Source: an uncultured Gemmiger sp.
Lineage (GTDB): Bacteria > Bacillota > Clostridia > Oscillospirales > Ruminococcaceae
DNA: 64,000 nucleotides
Assembly: GCA_947629015.1 (NCBI GenBank)
Contig: CANRCB010000005.1
Span: 34,736-98,735, forward strand
Direction: 5' to 3'
The translations under genes and the position numbers were made by a program. The notes below the pieces were generated by a model. It saw only the letters and a list, made by a program, of their open reading frames with translations, was not told the DNA's origin and made no database searches. This document shows, piece after piece, positions 25,547 through 34,781 of the stretch. The number at the start of each line of letters is the position of its first letter. The first letter of the stretch is position 1.

Positions 25547-26050
25547 TCAGGCAAAGCAGTCCTTCTCGGCCTGGGCGATGGCGGCGATGAACGCATCCCG
25601 CGAGGTGGCGCGGCGCAGCGCGGCGGTAAGTTCCGTCTGGGCAAGCAGGTTGACCAGGCGCGCCAAAAGCTGCACCTGCTCGCTTTGGGCGGCGGGCGGC
25701 AGCGCCAGCAAAAAGATGAGGTCCACGGGCTGGCCGTCCCCGGCGCCCCAATCGAGCGGTTTGCGCAGCGTGACGGCCGCCAGCCCCGGCGCCGCCACCC
25801 CCGCGTTGCGGGCGTGCGGCAGCGCGATGCCGGCGCCGATGCCGGTGCTGCCGCCGGTGGCCTCGCGCTCGGTGACGGCGTTGTAAAAAGCGGTGCCGTT
25901 GGTGATGGCGCCGCATTTTTCCTGCAATTCCACAAGGATGCCCAGCACGTCGGCGGCGGTGGCGATATCGGCCTGCAGCAGCACGCCGCGCCGGTCCAGC
26001 AGATCCCGCACATGCAGCGCGGCGCGTGTGCCGCGCGCGCGGGGCCTCAT
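25547..26050 (-). CDS. Orphan PTS EIIA protein, fructose/mannitol/Ntr type
   Basis: 167 residues. The EIIA-2 fold is recognised by GGSTGIGAGIALPHARNAG (near residues 66-84), whose histidine accepts phosphate from HPr, and by the later DLIFLLALPPAAQSEQVQLL segment. No EIIB or EIIC gene is adjacent. Its ATG overlaps the stop of the upstream HAD gene (ATGA, 26047-26050), so the two are translated together. A regulatory role like EIIA-Ntr is as likely as sugar transport. Confidence 0.85.
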   Translation of the reverse strand: MRPRARGTRAALHVRDLLDRRGVLLQADIATAADVLGILVELQEKCGAITNGTAFYNAVTEREATGGSTGIGAGIALPHARNAGVAAPGLAAVTLRKPLDWGAGDGQPVDLIFLLALPPAAQSEQVQLLARLVNLLAQTELTAALRRATSRDAFIAAIAQAEKDCFA

Positions 26051-26877
26051 ACCGCGGTGCGCGGGCTGATGAGCTTATACAAAAACTCGCCCACGCCGCC
26101 TTCCATGCAGGAGCACAGCGTCACCTCGTCGGCCTCGGCGCGGACTTCGGCCGGGGCGTTGGCCACCGCCACGGCGTAGCCGGCGGCGCGCATGATCTCG
26201 AGGTCGTTGTAATAATCGCCGATGGCGACCACGTTCTGCTGCGGCACGCCGACCAGCGCGCACAACTGCTGCAGGGCGCTCGCCTTGCTGACGCCGGAGG
26301 GCATGATCTCATAATAAACGCTGTTGGTGCGCACAAAATAGTTCTCGCGCCCATAGTAGTGCGCCTTCTCGAACCGGGCAAGGCGGTCAAGCACTTCGGG
26401 TTTGGCGGCAAACACCACCTTGAGCCACGGCTCCGGCACGCTGTCCAGGGGGCAGGCGACGCTGCCGATGTGCTCCTCGACCTGCAGGGCGTGGGTGTAC
26501 GGGTTGCCACGCACCACGAACATGGCGCCGTCCTCGGCCATGACGGCCACGCCCACCTCGGGGAAGGCGGCGATGACATCGTTGATGGCCAGCGTGGCCT
26601 GCATCCGGTCCACCGCCGCGCGGTGCAGCACGGTATCGGTGGAAAAATCATAGATGAGCGAGCCGTTGCAGGAGATGGCCGGCACCGACAGCCGGATATC
26701 CCCCAGCGCCGCGCGGATGGATTCCGGCGGGCGGCCGGTGGCGACGGTAAAACGCCCGCCCATCTCGACGAACAGGCGGATCACGGTGCTGTTGCACCGG
26801 GGCAGCCCCTCGGACGCGGTGAGCAGCGTGTTGTCCATATCACAGAGCACAAGATGGTCTTGGAGGGTGGGGCGCAT
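26047..26877 (-). CDS. Cof-type HAD-superfamily phosphatase
   Basis: 276 residues. HAD motif I LCDMDNTLLTASEG (near residues 11-24), motif II VATGRPPESI, motif III lysine region SGVSKASAL and motif IV GDYYNDLEIMRAAGYAVAVANA are all present, with a large alpha/beta cap between II and III (Cof/YwpJ class). Such enzymes release phosphate from sugar phosphates or cofactors such as FMN and PLP. The upstream open frame is a shadow of the pseudouridine synthase; the ATG at 26877 follows AAAGGAG. Coupling with the EIIA gene suggests a carbohydrate link, but this is inference. Confidence 0.88.
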   Translation of the reverse strand: MRPTLQDHLVLCDMDNTLLTASEGLPRCNSTVIRLFVEMGGRFTVATGRPPESIRAALGDIRLSVPAISCNGSLIYDFSTDTVLHRAAVDRMQATLAINDVIAAFPEVGVAVMAEDGAMFVVRGNPYTHALQVEEHIGSVACPLDSVPEPWLKVVFAAKPEVLDRLARFEKAHYYGRENYFVRTNSVYYEIMPSGVSKASALQQLCALVGVPQQNVVAIGDYYNDLEIMRAAGYAVAVANAPAEVRAEADEVTLCSCMEGGVGEFLYKLISPRTAV

Positions 26878-26912
26878 GGGCAGGGCTCCTTTCCGGCAAA
26901 CGGGATTGGGGG

Positions 26913-27839
26913 TCAGCGGAAGCGCGCGAGCGCGCTGACAAAATACGGCGGCAGCGGCGCGGCGAAGTGCATCGCCTGCCCGGTGCGCGGGTGGACAAAA
27001 CCCAGCTCCCGCGCGTGCAGGCATTGCCCGCCGGGCAGCGCGGGGCGGCGCGGGCCGTAGAGCACATCGCCGGCCACGGGATGGCCGATGTGCGCCATGT
27101 GCACCCGGATCTGGTGCGTGCGCCCGGTCTTGAGGCGGCATTCAACGCAGGTAAAGCCGTCCAGCGGCTCCAGCATCCGCCACGCCGTGCAGGCGTATTT
27201 GGCGTTTTGCTCCGTCACCGCCATGCGCTTGCGGTCACGCGGGTCGCGGCCGATGGGCGCCTCGACGGTGCCGCTGTCGGCGGGCATACGCCCGTGGACG
27301 ATGGCCTGATACACGCGGTGGAGCGTGTGGTCGCCGAGCTGGGCGCTGAGCGCACGGTGGGCGGCATCGTCCTTGGCGACGACGAGCAGGCCGGAGGTGT
27401 CTTTGTCGATGCGGTGCACGATGCCGGGCCGCAGCTCCCCGCCGATGCCGGAAAGCTGCCCCGCGCAGTGGTACAGCAGCGCGTTGACGAGCGTGCCGTC
27501 CGGGTTGCCGGGCGCGGGGTGCACCACCATACCCTTGGGTTTGTTGACGACGAGCAGGCAGGCATCCTCGTACACGATGTCCAGCGGGATGTCCTGCGGC
27601 TGCGCGGCGGCGGGCTGCGGGTCGGGCAGGGTCAAAACGACAAGCTGCCCGGGCGCGAGCCGCTGCTTTTTATCGGCGGGCCGGCCGTCGACGGATACGG
27701 CGCCCTGCTCAATGAGGGTTTGCAGCGCGCTGCGGGAGGGTGCCCCCTCCCCTTCCGTTTCGCGGCAGGCATCGCACAGCCAGCGGTCCAGGCGCTCGAC
27801 CCCGGCCCCGGGCGGGGCGGTGAATTCAAGCCTGCGCAT
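26913..27839 (-). CDS. RluA-family pseudouridine synthase (RluD-like)
   Basis: 308 residues. An N-terminal S4 RNA-binding domain (about 1-75; LQTLIEQGAVSVDGRPADKK) precedes the catalytic domain with GIVHRIDKDTSGLLVVAK, whose aspartate is the nucleophile, and the RLKTGRTHQIRVHMAHIGHP block. It isomerises uridines, in rRNA by analogy with RluD. The start at 27839 lies inside the end of lspA (14-base overlap); the lspA-rluD pairing is common in Firmicutes and fixes the family. Confidence 0.93.
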   Translation of the reverse strand: MRRLEFTAPPGAGVERLDRWLCDACRETEGEGAPSRSALQTLIEQGAVSVDGRPADKKQRLAPGQLVVLTLPDPQPAAAQPQDIPLDIVYEDACLLVVNKPKGMVVHPAPGNPDGTLVNALLYHCAGQLSGIGGELRPGIVHRIDKDTSGLLVVAKDDAAHRALSAQLGDHTLHRVYQAIVHGRMPADSGTVEAPIGRDPRDRKRMAVTEQNAKYACTAWRMLEPLDGFTCVECRLKTGRTHQIRVHMAHIGHPVAGDVLYGPRRPALPGGQCLHARELGFVHPRTGQAMHFAAPLPPYFVSALARFR

Positions 27840-28329
27840 CGGGGGTGCCCTCCCCTTCGGCGGGCGGGGCGGGGCGCGGGCGCCGCAGATCGAGCAGGAT
27901 GCCCAGGATCAGCAGGCCGACGCCGGTACACACGCAGATATCGGCAAAATTGAACACGGCGAACCGCATGAACAGCAGGTTGATGTAATCGACCACCTGC
28001 CCGTGGAGGGCGCGGTCGATGAGGTTGCCGACACCGCCGCCCAGCACCAGCACCCAGGCGGCGCGCTCCAGCGGCGCAGGGCGCCCGAACACCAGCCAGC
28101 CGAGCACGGCCAGCAAAATCGCCGTGGTGGCGGCGATGAGCAGCGCCTGCCGGCCGCTGAGCATGGAAAAGGCCATCCCGTCGTTTACCACATAGCGCAG
28201 CTCGGCCACGCCGGGCAGCAGCGGCAGGGCGCCCGCCGGTTGGAGCACGGCGGTCGCCCAGCGCTTGATGAGCTGGTCCGCGAGCGTGAGCAGCGCCGCC
28301 GCCAGCAGTGAGAGGACTTTGCGCAGCAT
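27826..28329 (-). CDS. lspA: Lipoprotein signal peptidase (signal peptidase II)
   Basis: 167 residues, four membrane helices. The two catalytic aspartates are in GNLIDR and FNFADICVCTG; NDGMAFSML is the NxGAAF-like block. It removes signal peptides from prolipoproteins such as the TrpX-like binding protein in this window. ATG 28329 is chosen because GGGGGTG precedes it; ATGs further upstream have no ribosome site. It lies 32 bases after ileS, the usual ileS-lspA order. Cytoplasmic C-terminal tail is Pro/Arg-rich. Confidence 0.95.
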   Translation of the reverse strand: MLRKVLSLLAAALLTLADQLIKRWATAVLQPAGALPLLPGVAELRYVVNDGMAFSMLSGRQALLIAATTAILLAVLGWLVFGRPAPLERAAWVLVLGGGVGNLIDRALHGQVVDYINLLFMRFAVFNFADICVCTGVGLLILGILLDLRRPRPAPPAEGEGTPDAQA

Positions 28330-28361
28330 GGGCACCCCCATCGGCAGAAAATGGTTTGCGC

Positions 28362-31118
28362 TCAGGCCGTGATGCCCAGCACTTTGGCGCAGCGCGGGCA
28401 CAGGCCGTCGGCGCCCGCGTGGCGGTCATACTTCCAGCAGCGCGGGCATTTCTGCCCGTCGGCACGCGCAACGCGCACGCCAAGCGCCTCGCCCGCCTCC
28501 ACCGTGACCTGCGATACGATGAACAGGTCGGCCAGGTCGGCAGGGTCCATGGCGGTGAGCAGCGCACGGTCCGCCGCGTCGGCGGCCAGGGTGACGGCCG
28601 CCTCCAGCGAGGAGCCGATGGCCTTTTCGGCGCGGGCCTGCTCCAGCGCCTTCTTGACCTCGTCGCGCACGGCGATGAGGCGCGCCCATTTGGCGGTGAA
28701 CGCCTCGTCGGCGGCGGGGCGCGGCGCGGGCATCTGCTCAAATACGACATACTCCTTCATGCCCGGCGTTTTGGGGATAAAGCTCCAGATCTCCTGCGCG
28801 GTGAAGCACAGGATGGGCGCCAGCAGCCTGGTGAAGTCGACGAGGATGCGGTACAGCGCCGTCTGCGCGCTGCGGCGGGCGGGGCCGTCGGCACAGTAGA
28901 GGCGGTCTTTGAGAACGTCCATGTAGAAGTTGGACATATCAATGACGCAGAAATTGTACAGCGCATGGTAGGCGCGGGAGAAATCATAGCTGTCGTACGC
29001 GGCGCGCAGCACGGCGGTCAGGTTGTTTGCCGCCGTAAGCGCCCAGCGGTCGATCTCCAGGAGCTCCGCCTCGGGCACCGCGTCCTTCACGGGGTCAAAA
29101 TCGCTGAGGTTGCCCAGCATGAAACGCGCGGTGTTGCGCATTTTGCGGTACGCCTCGGACAGCTGGCGGAAGATCTCCTGCCCGGCGCGCACGTCCACCG
29201 TGTAGTCGCTGGAGGCGACCCACAGCCGGATGATATCGGCGCCGTAATCGCGGATGATCTCGGCCGGCTCGATGCCGTTGCCGGCGGACTTGTGCATCTG
29301 CTTGCCCTCGGCATCCACGACCCAGCCGTGGCACAAAACGCCCTTGTACGGGGCGATGCCCTCGGTGGCGACGCAGGTCAGCAGGCTGGACTGGAACCAG
29401 CCGCGGAACTGGTCGGCGCCTTCCATATAAAGGTCAACAGGCCAGGCGAGCTCCGGGCGTTCCCGGCAGACGGCGCTCCAGGTGGAGCCGGAATCGAACC
29501 ACACGTCCATGATGTCGGGGTCCTTCTCCCAGTCGGCGGCGCCGCATCCGCACACCTCGCTCTTGGGCAGGATGTCGTTGGCGTCATACTTATACCACGC
29601 GTCGGAGCCTTCTTTGCGGAACAGCTCGCTCACGGCATGGATGGAGGCGTCGGTGATGTGGTATTTGCCGCATTTTTTGCAGTAAAACACCGGGATGGGC
29701 ACGCCCCACACGCGCTGGCGGCTGATGCACCAGTCACTGCGGTCGCGCACCATGCCCGTCATGCGGTCATGGCCCCACGCGGGCTGCCACTTGACGGCGT
29801 CGATAGCCTTGTAGACATCCTCTTTGAAAGCGTCGATGGAGCAGAACCACTGCTCGGTGGCGCGGAAGATGACGGGGTTGTGGCAGCGCCAGCAGTGCGG
29901 GTACTGGTGGGTGATGTGCACCACGCCCATCAGGTGGCCGCTCTCACGGATGTGCGCGAGGATGACGGGGTTCGCATCCCAGACCTTGAGGCCGGCAAAC
30001 GCCTCGCCCGCCTCGGCGGTCAGGCGGCCGGCGTCGTCCACGGGGTTGATGACGGGCAGCTGCGGATAGTGGTTGGCGCAGACCTCAAAGTCCTCAACGC
30101 CGTGGCCGGGGGCGGTGTGCACGCAGCCGGTGCCGCCCTCGAGCGTGACATGGTCGCCGACGATGAGCAGGCCGGTGCGGTCAAGGAAGGGGTGCCGGTA
30201 CTCCATCATCTCCAGCTCCAGGCCGGTGACGGTACCGGGCAGCACCTCATAGTTTTCAATGCCGCACGCCTTCATCGTCGCCTCGACGAGCGCCGCGGCC
30301 ATGATGTGGTAGTCCTCCCCGATCTTGACGAAGGCATACTCCATCTGGGGCCCAAGGCAGGTGGCAACGTTGGCGGGCAGCGTCCAGGTGGTGGTCGTCC
30401 AGATCACGACCCACGCCTTTTCCAGCGGGATGCCGTGCTTTTCAAGGACACCGTTGGGGTCCTTTGTCAGCTTGAAGCGCACATAGATGGAATCGCACTC
30501 GTCCTCGGCGTATTCGATCTCCGCCTCGGCGAGGGCGGTGCGGTCCTCGGGGCACCAGTACACGGCCTTGAGGCCCTTGTAGATGTAGCCCTTTTTGGCC
30601 ATCTCGCCAAAGATCTCGATCTGGCGGGCCTCAAACTCCGGTTTGAGGGTCAGGTAGGGGTCCCCGAAATCGCCCTGCACGCCCAGGCGCTTGAACTGGT
30701 CGTTCATCACGTCGATGTGCTCGGTGGCAAACTCCCGGCAGATGCGGCGCAGCTCCAGCTTGGACACGCCGGCCTTTTTCTCGCCGAGGGAGCCGAGGGC
30801 CTTGAGCTCGATGGGCAGGCCGTGGGTATCATAGCCGGGCACATAGGGCGCCTTAAAGCCGGCCATGTTCTTGTAGCGGATGATGATGTCCTTGATGATC
30901 TTGTTGAGCGCCGTGCCCATGTGGATGCTGCCGTTGGCATAGGGCGGGCCGTCGTGCAGTATGAACAGGGGCTTACCCTCGTTTTGGGCGATCATGCGTT
31001 CATAAACGTTGTTCTGCTCCCAGTCGGCCAGCATGGCCGGCTCCTTTTTGGGCAGGCCGGCGCGCATCTCGAAGCCGGTGTTCATCTTGTGGATGGTCTG
31101 GTTGTAATTCTGCGGCAA
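28362..31118 (-). CDS. ileS: Isoleucyl-tRNA synthetase
   Basis: 918 residues. It charges tRNA-Ile and edits valine. The start is a TTG, nine bases after GAGGAG, giving MPQNYNQTIHKMNTGFEMRAG, the typical N-terminus. The class I HIGH motif reads HMGT (GPPYANGSIHMGTALNK) and KMSKS reads KQMHKS; the editing domain keeps TTTWTLPANVA. The C-terminal zinc site CPRCWKY ... CPRC is present. Upstream 114 bases hold two hairpins but no T-box signature. Sits between divIVA and lspA, as in Bacillus and clostridia. Confidence 0.95.
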   Translation of the reverse strand: MPQNYNQTIHKMNTGFEMRAGLPKKEPAMLADWEQNNVYERMIAQNEGKPLFILHDGPPYANGSIHMGTALNKIIKDIIIRYKNMAGFKAPYVPGYDTHGLPIELKALGSLGEKKAGVSKLELRRICREFATEHIDVMNDQFKRLGVQGDFGDPYLTLKPEFEARQIEIFGEMAKKGYIYKGLKAVYWCPEDRTALAEAEIEYAEDECDSIYVRFKLTKDPNGVLEKHGIPLEKAWVVIWTTTTWTLPANVATCLGPQMEYAFVKIGEDYHIMAAALVEATMKACGIENYEVLPGTVTGLELEMMEYRHPFLDRTGLLIVGDHVTLEGGTGCVHTAPGHGVEDFEVCANHYPQLPVINPVDDAGRLTAEAGEAFAGLKVWDANPVILAHIRESGHLMGVVHITHQYPHCWRCHNPVIFRATEQWFCSIDAFKEDVYKAIDAVKWQPAWGHDRMTGMVRDRSDWCISRQRVWGVPIPVFYCKKCGKYHITDASIHAVSELFRKEGSDAWYKYDANDILPKSEVCGCGAADWEKDPDIMDVWFDSGSTWSAVCRERPELAWPVDLYMEGADQFRGWFQSSLLTCVATEGIAPYKGVLCHGWVVDAEGKQMHKSAGNGIEPAEIIRDYGADIIRLWVASSDYTVDVRAGQEIFRQLSEAYRKMRNTARFMLGNLSDFDPVKDAVPEAELLEIDRWALTAANNLTAVLRAAYDSYDFSRAYHALYNFCVIDMSNFYMDVLKDRLYCADGPARRSAQTALYRILVDFTRLLAPILCFTAQEIWSFIPKTPGMKEYVVFEQMPAPRPAADEAFTAKWARLIAVRDEVKKALEQARAEKAIGSSLEAAVTLAADAADRALLTAMDPADLADLFIVSQVTVEAGEALGVRVARADGQKCPRCWKYDRHAGADGLCPRCAKVLGITA

Positions 31119-31232
31119 GGTCAGGCACTCCTCTGTCAATAGCAATGTGTGCGCGCGGCGGTGCCGCGCGGGCTTGAGTATACCCGGCCCCGGCTTGGCG
31201 CCGGAGCCGGGTGGCGGCCGGTATTGGGGGGG

Positions 31233-32096
31233 TCAGCTGTCAAAGTCGACCCCGGAGAAGGATCCGAGCCCCTTGGGTTTGCCGGTGCCGGGGTTCTCGA
31301 ACAGGTCCGCGCCGGGCACGAACCGCGTGCCGTCCGGGTAGGCGGTGCTGGGCGGGGCGTCCAGCGCGGCGAGGTCCTTCTCGCCGGCATAGTCCTCGTC
31401 CTCATCGTCGGCGATGGCAAACTCCACCGTACCGACGGGGGCCTCCTCGGGCTGGGCGCTCTGGTAGTAGGTGGCGTCCGCCGGCTCCCCGAACTGCTGC
31501 TGCTCATATTCCTCGGGCACGGGGGGCGCGGGCTGGGGCACCGGGGCGGGCGCGGGGGCCGGCTCCGGCTCCGGCATGGGGGCGGGGACGGGCTCCGGCA
31601 GGGGCTCCGGCTCCGGTTCGGCGGGGGCCGGCACCGCCTCGACCTCCTCCTGGTAGGAGGGGAGCTTGGTCAGCAGCTCGATGTGCTGGCGGTATTTGTC
31701 CATCAGAGATTTTTTGAAGCTGTCAGCCTCATGCCGCAGGGTGATGAGCTCCTGCTGGGCAAGCTCGACCTCGTCGCGGGCGTGCTGCTCCCGGTCCTCG
31801 GCCTTGATCTTGGCGGCGCGGATGATCTCGGCGGCCTTCTGCTTGGCTTCCTTGATCACATTCTCGCCAAGGCGCTGGGCGTTGAGCATGGTGGTGCGCA
31901 GGGTGTCCTCGTCGGCGCGGTACTGCTCGATGCGCTGGGCCAGCACCACCATCTTTTTCTGCATTTCCTCCCGCTCAGCCATCAGGGCGTCCATGCTTTC
32001 GGCCACGCGCTTGAGGTAATCATCGACATCCTCACAGCGGTAGCCGCGCACGGTGCGGTCAAAGGTGATGCGGCGTACATCCTCCGAAGAGATCAT
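31233..32096 (-). CDS. divIVA: DivIVA domain cell-division/polar protein
   Basis: 287 residues. N-terminal lipid-binding and coiled-coil region (MISSEDVRRITFDRTVRGY, then DVDDYLKRV) as in DivIVA/GpsB, a long coiled coil to about residue 145, then a Pro/Glu/Ala-rich linker (about 150-195) and an acidic C-terminal part, which is much longer than the core family. Start after GAGGAGGAA. It lies at the end of sepF-ylmH-divIVA, the conserved division cluster, and upstream of ileS. Localises to curved membranes and septa by analogy. Confidence 0.94.
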   Translation of the reverse strand: MISSEDVRRITFDRTVRGYRCEDVDDYLKRVAESMDALMAEREEMQKKMVVLAQRIEQYRADEDTLRTTMLNAQRLGENVIKEAKQKAAEIIRAAKIKAEDREQHARDEVELAQQELITLRHEADSFKKSLMDKYRQHIELLTKLPSYQEEVEAVPAPAEPEPEPLPEPVPAPMPEPEPAPAPAPVPQPAPPVPEEYEQQQFGEPADATYYQSAQPEEAPVGTVEFAIADDEDEDYAGEKDLAALDAPPSTAYPDGTRFVPGADLFENPGTGKPKGLGSFSGVDFDS

Positions 32097-32122
32097 CCGT
32101 TATTCCTCCTCTTTTTTGTGCG

Positions 32123-32929
32123 CTAATATTGATAATAGGTGATAAATATGCGGTCCTTGCGGCTTTTGCCGCCGATTGCCTGCAAGCGGTAGCGGCCCAC
32201 GCCGCTGACGGTGAAGATATCGCCGGCAAAAACCTGTTCATGCCCGGTGCGCAAAGGCAGATGGCCCACCTGCACCCTGCCGGCGGCGATGAGCTGCGCG
32301 GCCTGCGCGCGCGGGGCGTGCAGCATGGCCCCCAGCACCGCGTCCGCCCGCAAAGCGGGCACGGTCGCCGTTTGCAGCTCGCGCCCGGCGGGCTGCATCA
32401 CCTCGGGCGGAAGCCCGGGGCAGCGCTCCGTGTGCACCGGGCAGTGCCCGGCGGCGGCAAGGCCCCCGGCGATGAAATCCGCCTTGTCGGCCGTGACGAA
32501 GGCGTACGCGGCCGCGGGCGAAAGCAGGATATCCCCCACGGCGGCGCGCTCCAGCCCCAGGCCCAAAATGGCCCCGAGCAGGTCCCGGTGCTGCGGCGCC
32601 GCGGCGCCCCCGGCCCATGCGATGCGCAGCAGCGCGACGGGCTCACGCCGGGGCGCAGCCTCCGGCTCCAGGCAGAGCACCTTGCGCTCGGCCCCCGGCC
32701 AGCCGCCCCAAAAGCGGGCAAAGCCGGCGCCCGCGCGGTTGACGGCCGCCTGGGCAAGATCCTGCTCCCTGTCGCTGAGGAAGCCGGTGTACCGCGGGAT
32801 GCCGCGGCTTTGCGCGGCGTGGCAGAGTTCTGCCACACGGCGCATGAGCAACGTCTCGGCCCCGGTGCGGGGCGGGATGAAACCGCGCGCGGCCCCAGGG
32901 GCGGGGGCAGGCTCAGAAGAAGACGCCAT
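32123..32929 (-). CDS. ylmH: YlmH-like S4-domain RNA-binding protein
   Basis: 268 residues. The N-terminal half resembles the YlmH fold (YTGFLSDREQDLAQAA; LLGAILGLGLERAAVGDIL); the C-terminal S4 domain covers about 185-260 (AQLIAAGRVQVGHLPLRTG). YlmH binds 50S subunits carrying stalled peptidyl-tRNA and is also tied to division gene clusters. The ATG at 32929 overlaps sepF by 17 bases, with GGAGAACA as ribosome site inside sepF. Confidence 0.9.
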   Translation of the reverse strand: MASSSEPAPAPGAARGFIPPRTGAETLLMRRVAELCHAAQSRGIPRYTGFLSDREQDLAQAAVNRAGAGFARFWGGWPGAERKVLCLEPEAAPRREPVALLRIAWAGGAAAPQHRDLLGAILGLGLERAAVGDILLSPAAAYAFVTADKADFIAGGLAAAGHCPVHTERCPGLPPEVMQPAGRELQTATVPALRADAVLGAMLHAPRAQAAQLIAAGRVQVGHLPLRTGHEQVFAGDIFTVSGVGRYRLQAIGGKSRKDRIFITYYQY

Positions 32930-33365
32930 TGTTCTCCAGCTCGTCGATGAGGTCGCCCATGATATCGACGTTGTAGGGCGTGATGATGAAGGTGCTGGTG
33001 GCCACGCGCTTGATCTGGCCGTTGTTGGCGTACGCCACGCCGGACAGGAAATCGATCAAACGGCGGGAGACCTCCTTGCTGGAGGATTCAAGGTTCAAGA
33101 CGACGGTGCGCTTGGCGTTGAGCTGATCCGCGATGGCGGAGGCATCCTCAAAACGCTCCGGCTTGACCAGCACGACCTGAAGCTGCGTAGTGGCGTTGAT
33201 GTTGACCACCTTGTTGTGCTTGGACGGCTCGGGCTGGGCGTACGCGTCGGGGATGGAAGGCGCCTGGCCGGGGAAGATCTCGTCCTCGGTGCCGTCGGCA
33301 TAAAGCTCGCTTTCCGGATCCTGGTTGATGCCCAGAGCGTTTTTCAGGTTTTCAAACATTGACAT
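32913..33365 (-). CDS. sepF: Cell division protein SepF
   Basis: 150 residues. N-terminal amphipathic helix (MSMFENLKNALG) for membrane binding, a variable acidic linker, then the SepF domain (VVLVKPERFEDASAIADQL; TVVLNLESSSKEVSRRLIDFLSG). SepF anchors FtsZ at the septum and bundles it. The ATG at 33365 follows AGGAG by six bases; the one two codons later is too far. First gene after a strong promoter, hence head of the sepF-ylmH-divIVA block. Confidence 0.95.
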   Translation of the reverse strand: MSMFENLKNALGINQDPESELYADGTEDEIFPGQAPSIPDAYAQPEPSKHNKVVNINATTQLQVVLVKPERFEDASAIADQLNAKRTVVLNLESSSKEVSRRLIDFLSGVAYANNGQIKRVATSTFIITPYNVDIMGDLIDELENNGVFF

Positions 33366-33454
33366 GCACTTCTCCTTACCTTGGGCGGTGATAGGGGCGG
33401 CGGATACCGCCCCTTGTGGTGGCAGGGGTCCCACCGCCAGTCTACATACAAGAT

Positions 33455-33483
33455 ATTATCTTCCATTTCCCGCATTTTGTCAA
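33455..33483 (-). promoter_or_regulatory. Strong promoter of the sepF division cluster
   Basis: Perfect TTGACA (33478-33483), 17-base spacer and GATAAT (33455-33460) on the - strand. The approximately 85-nt leader has two stems (GGTGGGACCCCTGCCACC and GGGGCGG...CCGCCCC). Confidence 0.85.
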
Positions 33484-33506
33484 TACAAAACGCGCAGAAA
33501 ACGGCG

Positions 33507-34751
33507 CTACAGGAGCTTTTTGTCCTCAAGATTGTTGCCCTCGACGATGACCTCGTCGTACAGGCGCACCTCGTTGTCGGTCCCGACCTGGCCGTCCAGC
33601 GGCACAAGGATGGTTTTTTCGTTCTCATATAGCGCGTTGATACGCCGAAAACGCACGATGCCGCCGTAATCGACATAGACGCCGCGCTCCCCGTCGACGA
33701 TGTGCAAAGCGGAGCGGTCGATGCGGATGCCCTTGTAGGTGTGCAGGTCGATGCGGGCGTTTTCCTGCCCCAGCCGCAGCACATCGGCGTTGATGACCTC
33801 GCATTCCAGCACCAGCTTAACGGGGCCGCCCCCCTCCCCTTCCTCAAGCGTGACGATGCTTGCCTTGAGGGGGGCGTTCTGTTTGCCGGGCACGCTGATC
33901 TGCACCTCGTCAAGGCCCTTGAGGCGGGCGGCCTGTTCGGCGGTGCAGACGGTATAGAACCGCCAGTTGAACCCGCTGACGATGTACCCCGCGGCGCCGG
34001 CGTCGGTTTTGGGCACCCCGGCGGCGAGCAGGGCCTCCAGCCCGGCGGGGGGCATGGCATCCAAAGCCTCGGCATCCAGATCCGGGCGGCCGGTGCCGTC
34101 GGCGGAGATGAAATAGCCGTTGGTCGCGGCCTGCAGGGTTGGCAGGGCGGCCAGTTCGGCGGCGATGGCGTCGCTCTGGGCGCGCAGATCGGCGAGCAGG
34201 GCGTCAAAGCCGGCGGCCTGCCCGGTGCGCAGCTGCAGGCGGTTCTGTGCCAGCACGAACCCGTCCCCGGCGGCGCCGGCGCCGGCGTAGGCGCCGGTCT
34301 CCAGCACATCCAGCAGGGCCAGGATGCCCTGCCGGCTCTGGGCCGTGAGCTGGTCAAGGTCGGTGCCGGCGCCGGTCTGGGAGCGCTCCAGCAGCGATAT
34401 CTCACTTTGCAGGCGGTCGAGCTGCTCGCGCCGGATGCCCTGCGCGGCGTCGGCATAGCATTCCGCCAAAACGGTGCCGCCGGTCACGCGCGCGCCGTCC
34501 TCGACAAGATAGCCCAAACTGCCCGCACCCGCCACGGGGGTGTACCCGAACACCGCCACGCCGTTGAGGGTGATGCTGTCGGCCAGGGTATACTGGATGG
34601 CCGTCTCGGTGCGGTAGGCGCTGCGCACCGCCAGGTAGACCTGCACGCCCACATAGACGCCTGGCACCACCACCAGCAGCAGCGCCAGCGCGAACAGGAC
34701 GTGCCGCAGCCAGCCGCTGCGCCCGTCCCGGTTTTGCGGTGCCTTGGGCAT
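33507..34751 (-). CDS. HlyD-like membrane protein of the division cluster
   Basis: 414 residues with a single N-terminal membrane helix (LFALALLLVVVPGVYVGVQV, about residues 19-38). The extracytoplasmic part starts with a biotinyl/lipoyl-like hairpin (GYLVEDGARVTGGTVLAECY), then a coiled coil (REQLDRLQSEISLLERS), and ends in beta-rich domains, the plan of HlyD-type adaptors. No exporter ATPase or outer-membrane partner is next to it. Similar proteins sit upstream of sepF in many clostridia. Start after AAAGGAGG. Precise role unknown; a wall or division scaffold is possible. Confidence 0.8.
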   Translation of the reverse strand: MPKAPQNRDGRSGWLRHVLFALALLLVVVPGVYVGVQVYLAVRSAYRTETAIQYTLADSITLNGVAVFGYTPVAGAGSLGYLVEDGARVTGGTVLAECYADAAQGIRREQLDRLQSEISLLERSQTGAGTDLDQLTAQSRQGILALLDVLETGAYAGAGAAGDGFVLAQNRLQLRTGQAAGFDALLADLRAQSDAIAAELAALPTLQAATNGYFISADGTGRPDLDAEALDAMPPAGLEALLAAGVPKTDAGAAGYIVSGFNWRFYTVCTAEQAARLKGLDEVQISVPGKQNAPLKASIVTLEEGEGGGPVKLVLECEVINADVLRLGQENARIDLHTYKGIRIDRSALHIVDGERGVYVDYGGIVRFRRINALYENEKTILVPLDGQVGTDNEVRLYDEVIVEGNNLEDKKLL

Positions 34752-34781
34752 GATGGGGGCCTCCTTTCGGCAAGGATGGGG

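Noticed and set aside
31119..31232. Possible T-box riboswitch before ileS
   Set aside because: The gap is only 114 bases with two GC hairpins; no T-box sequence, no terminator T-tract and no specifier loop could be found.
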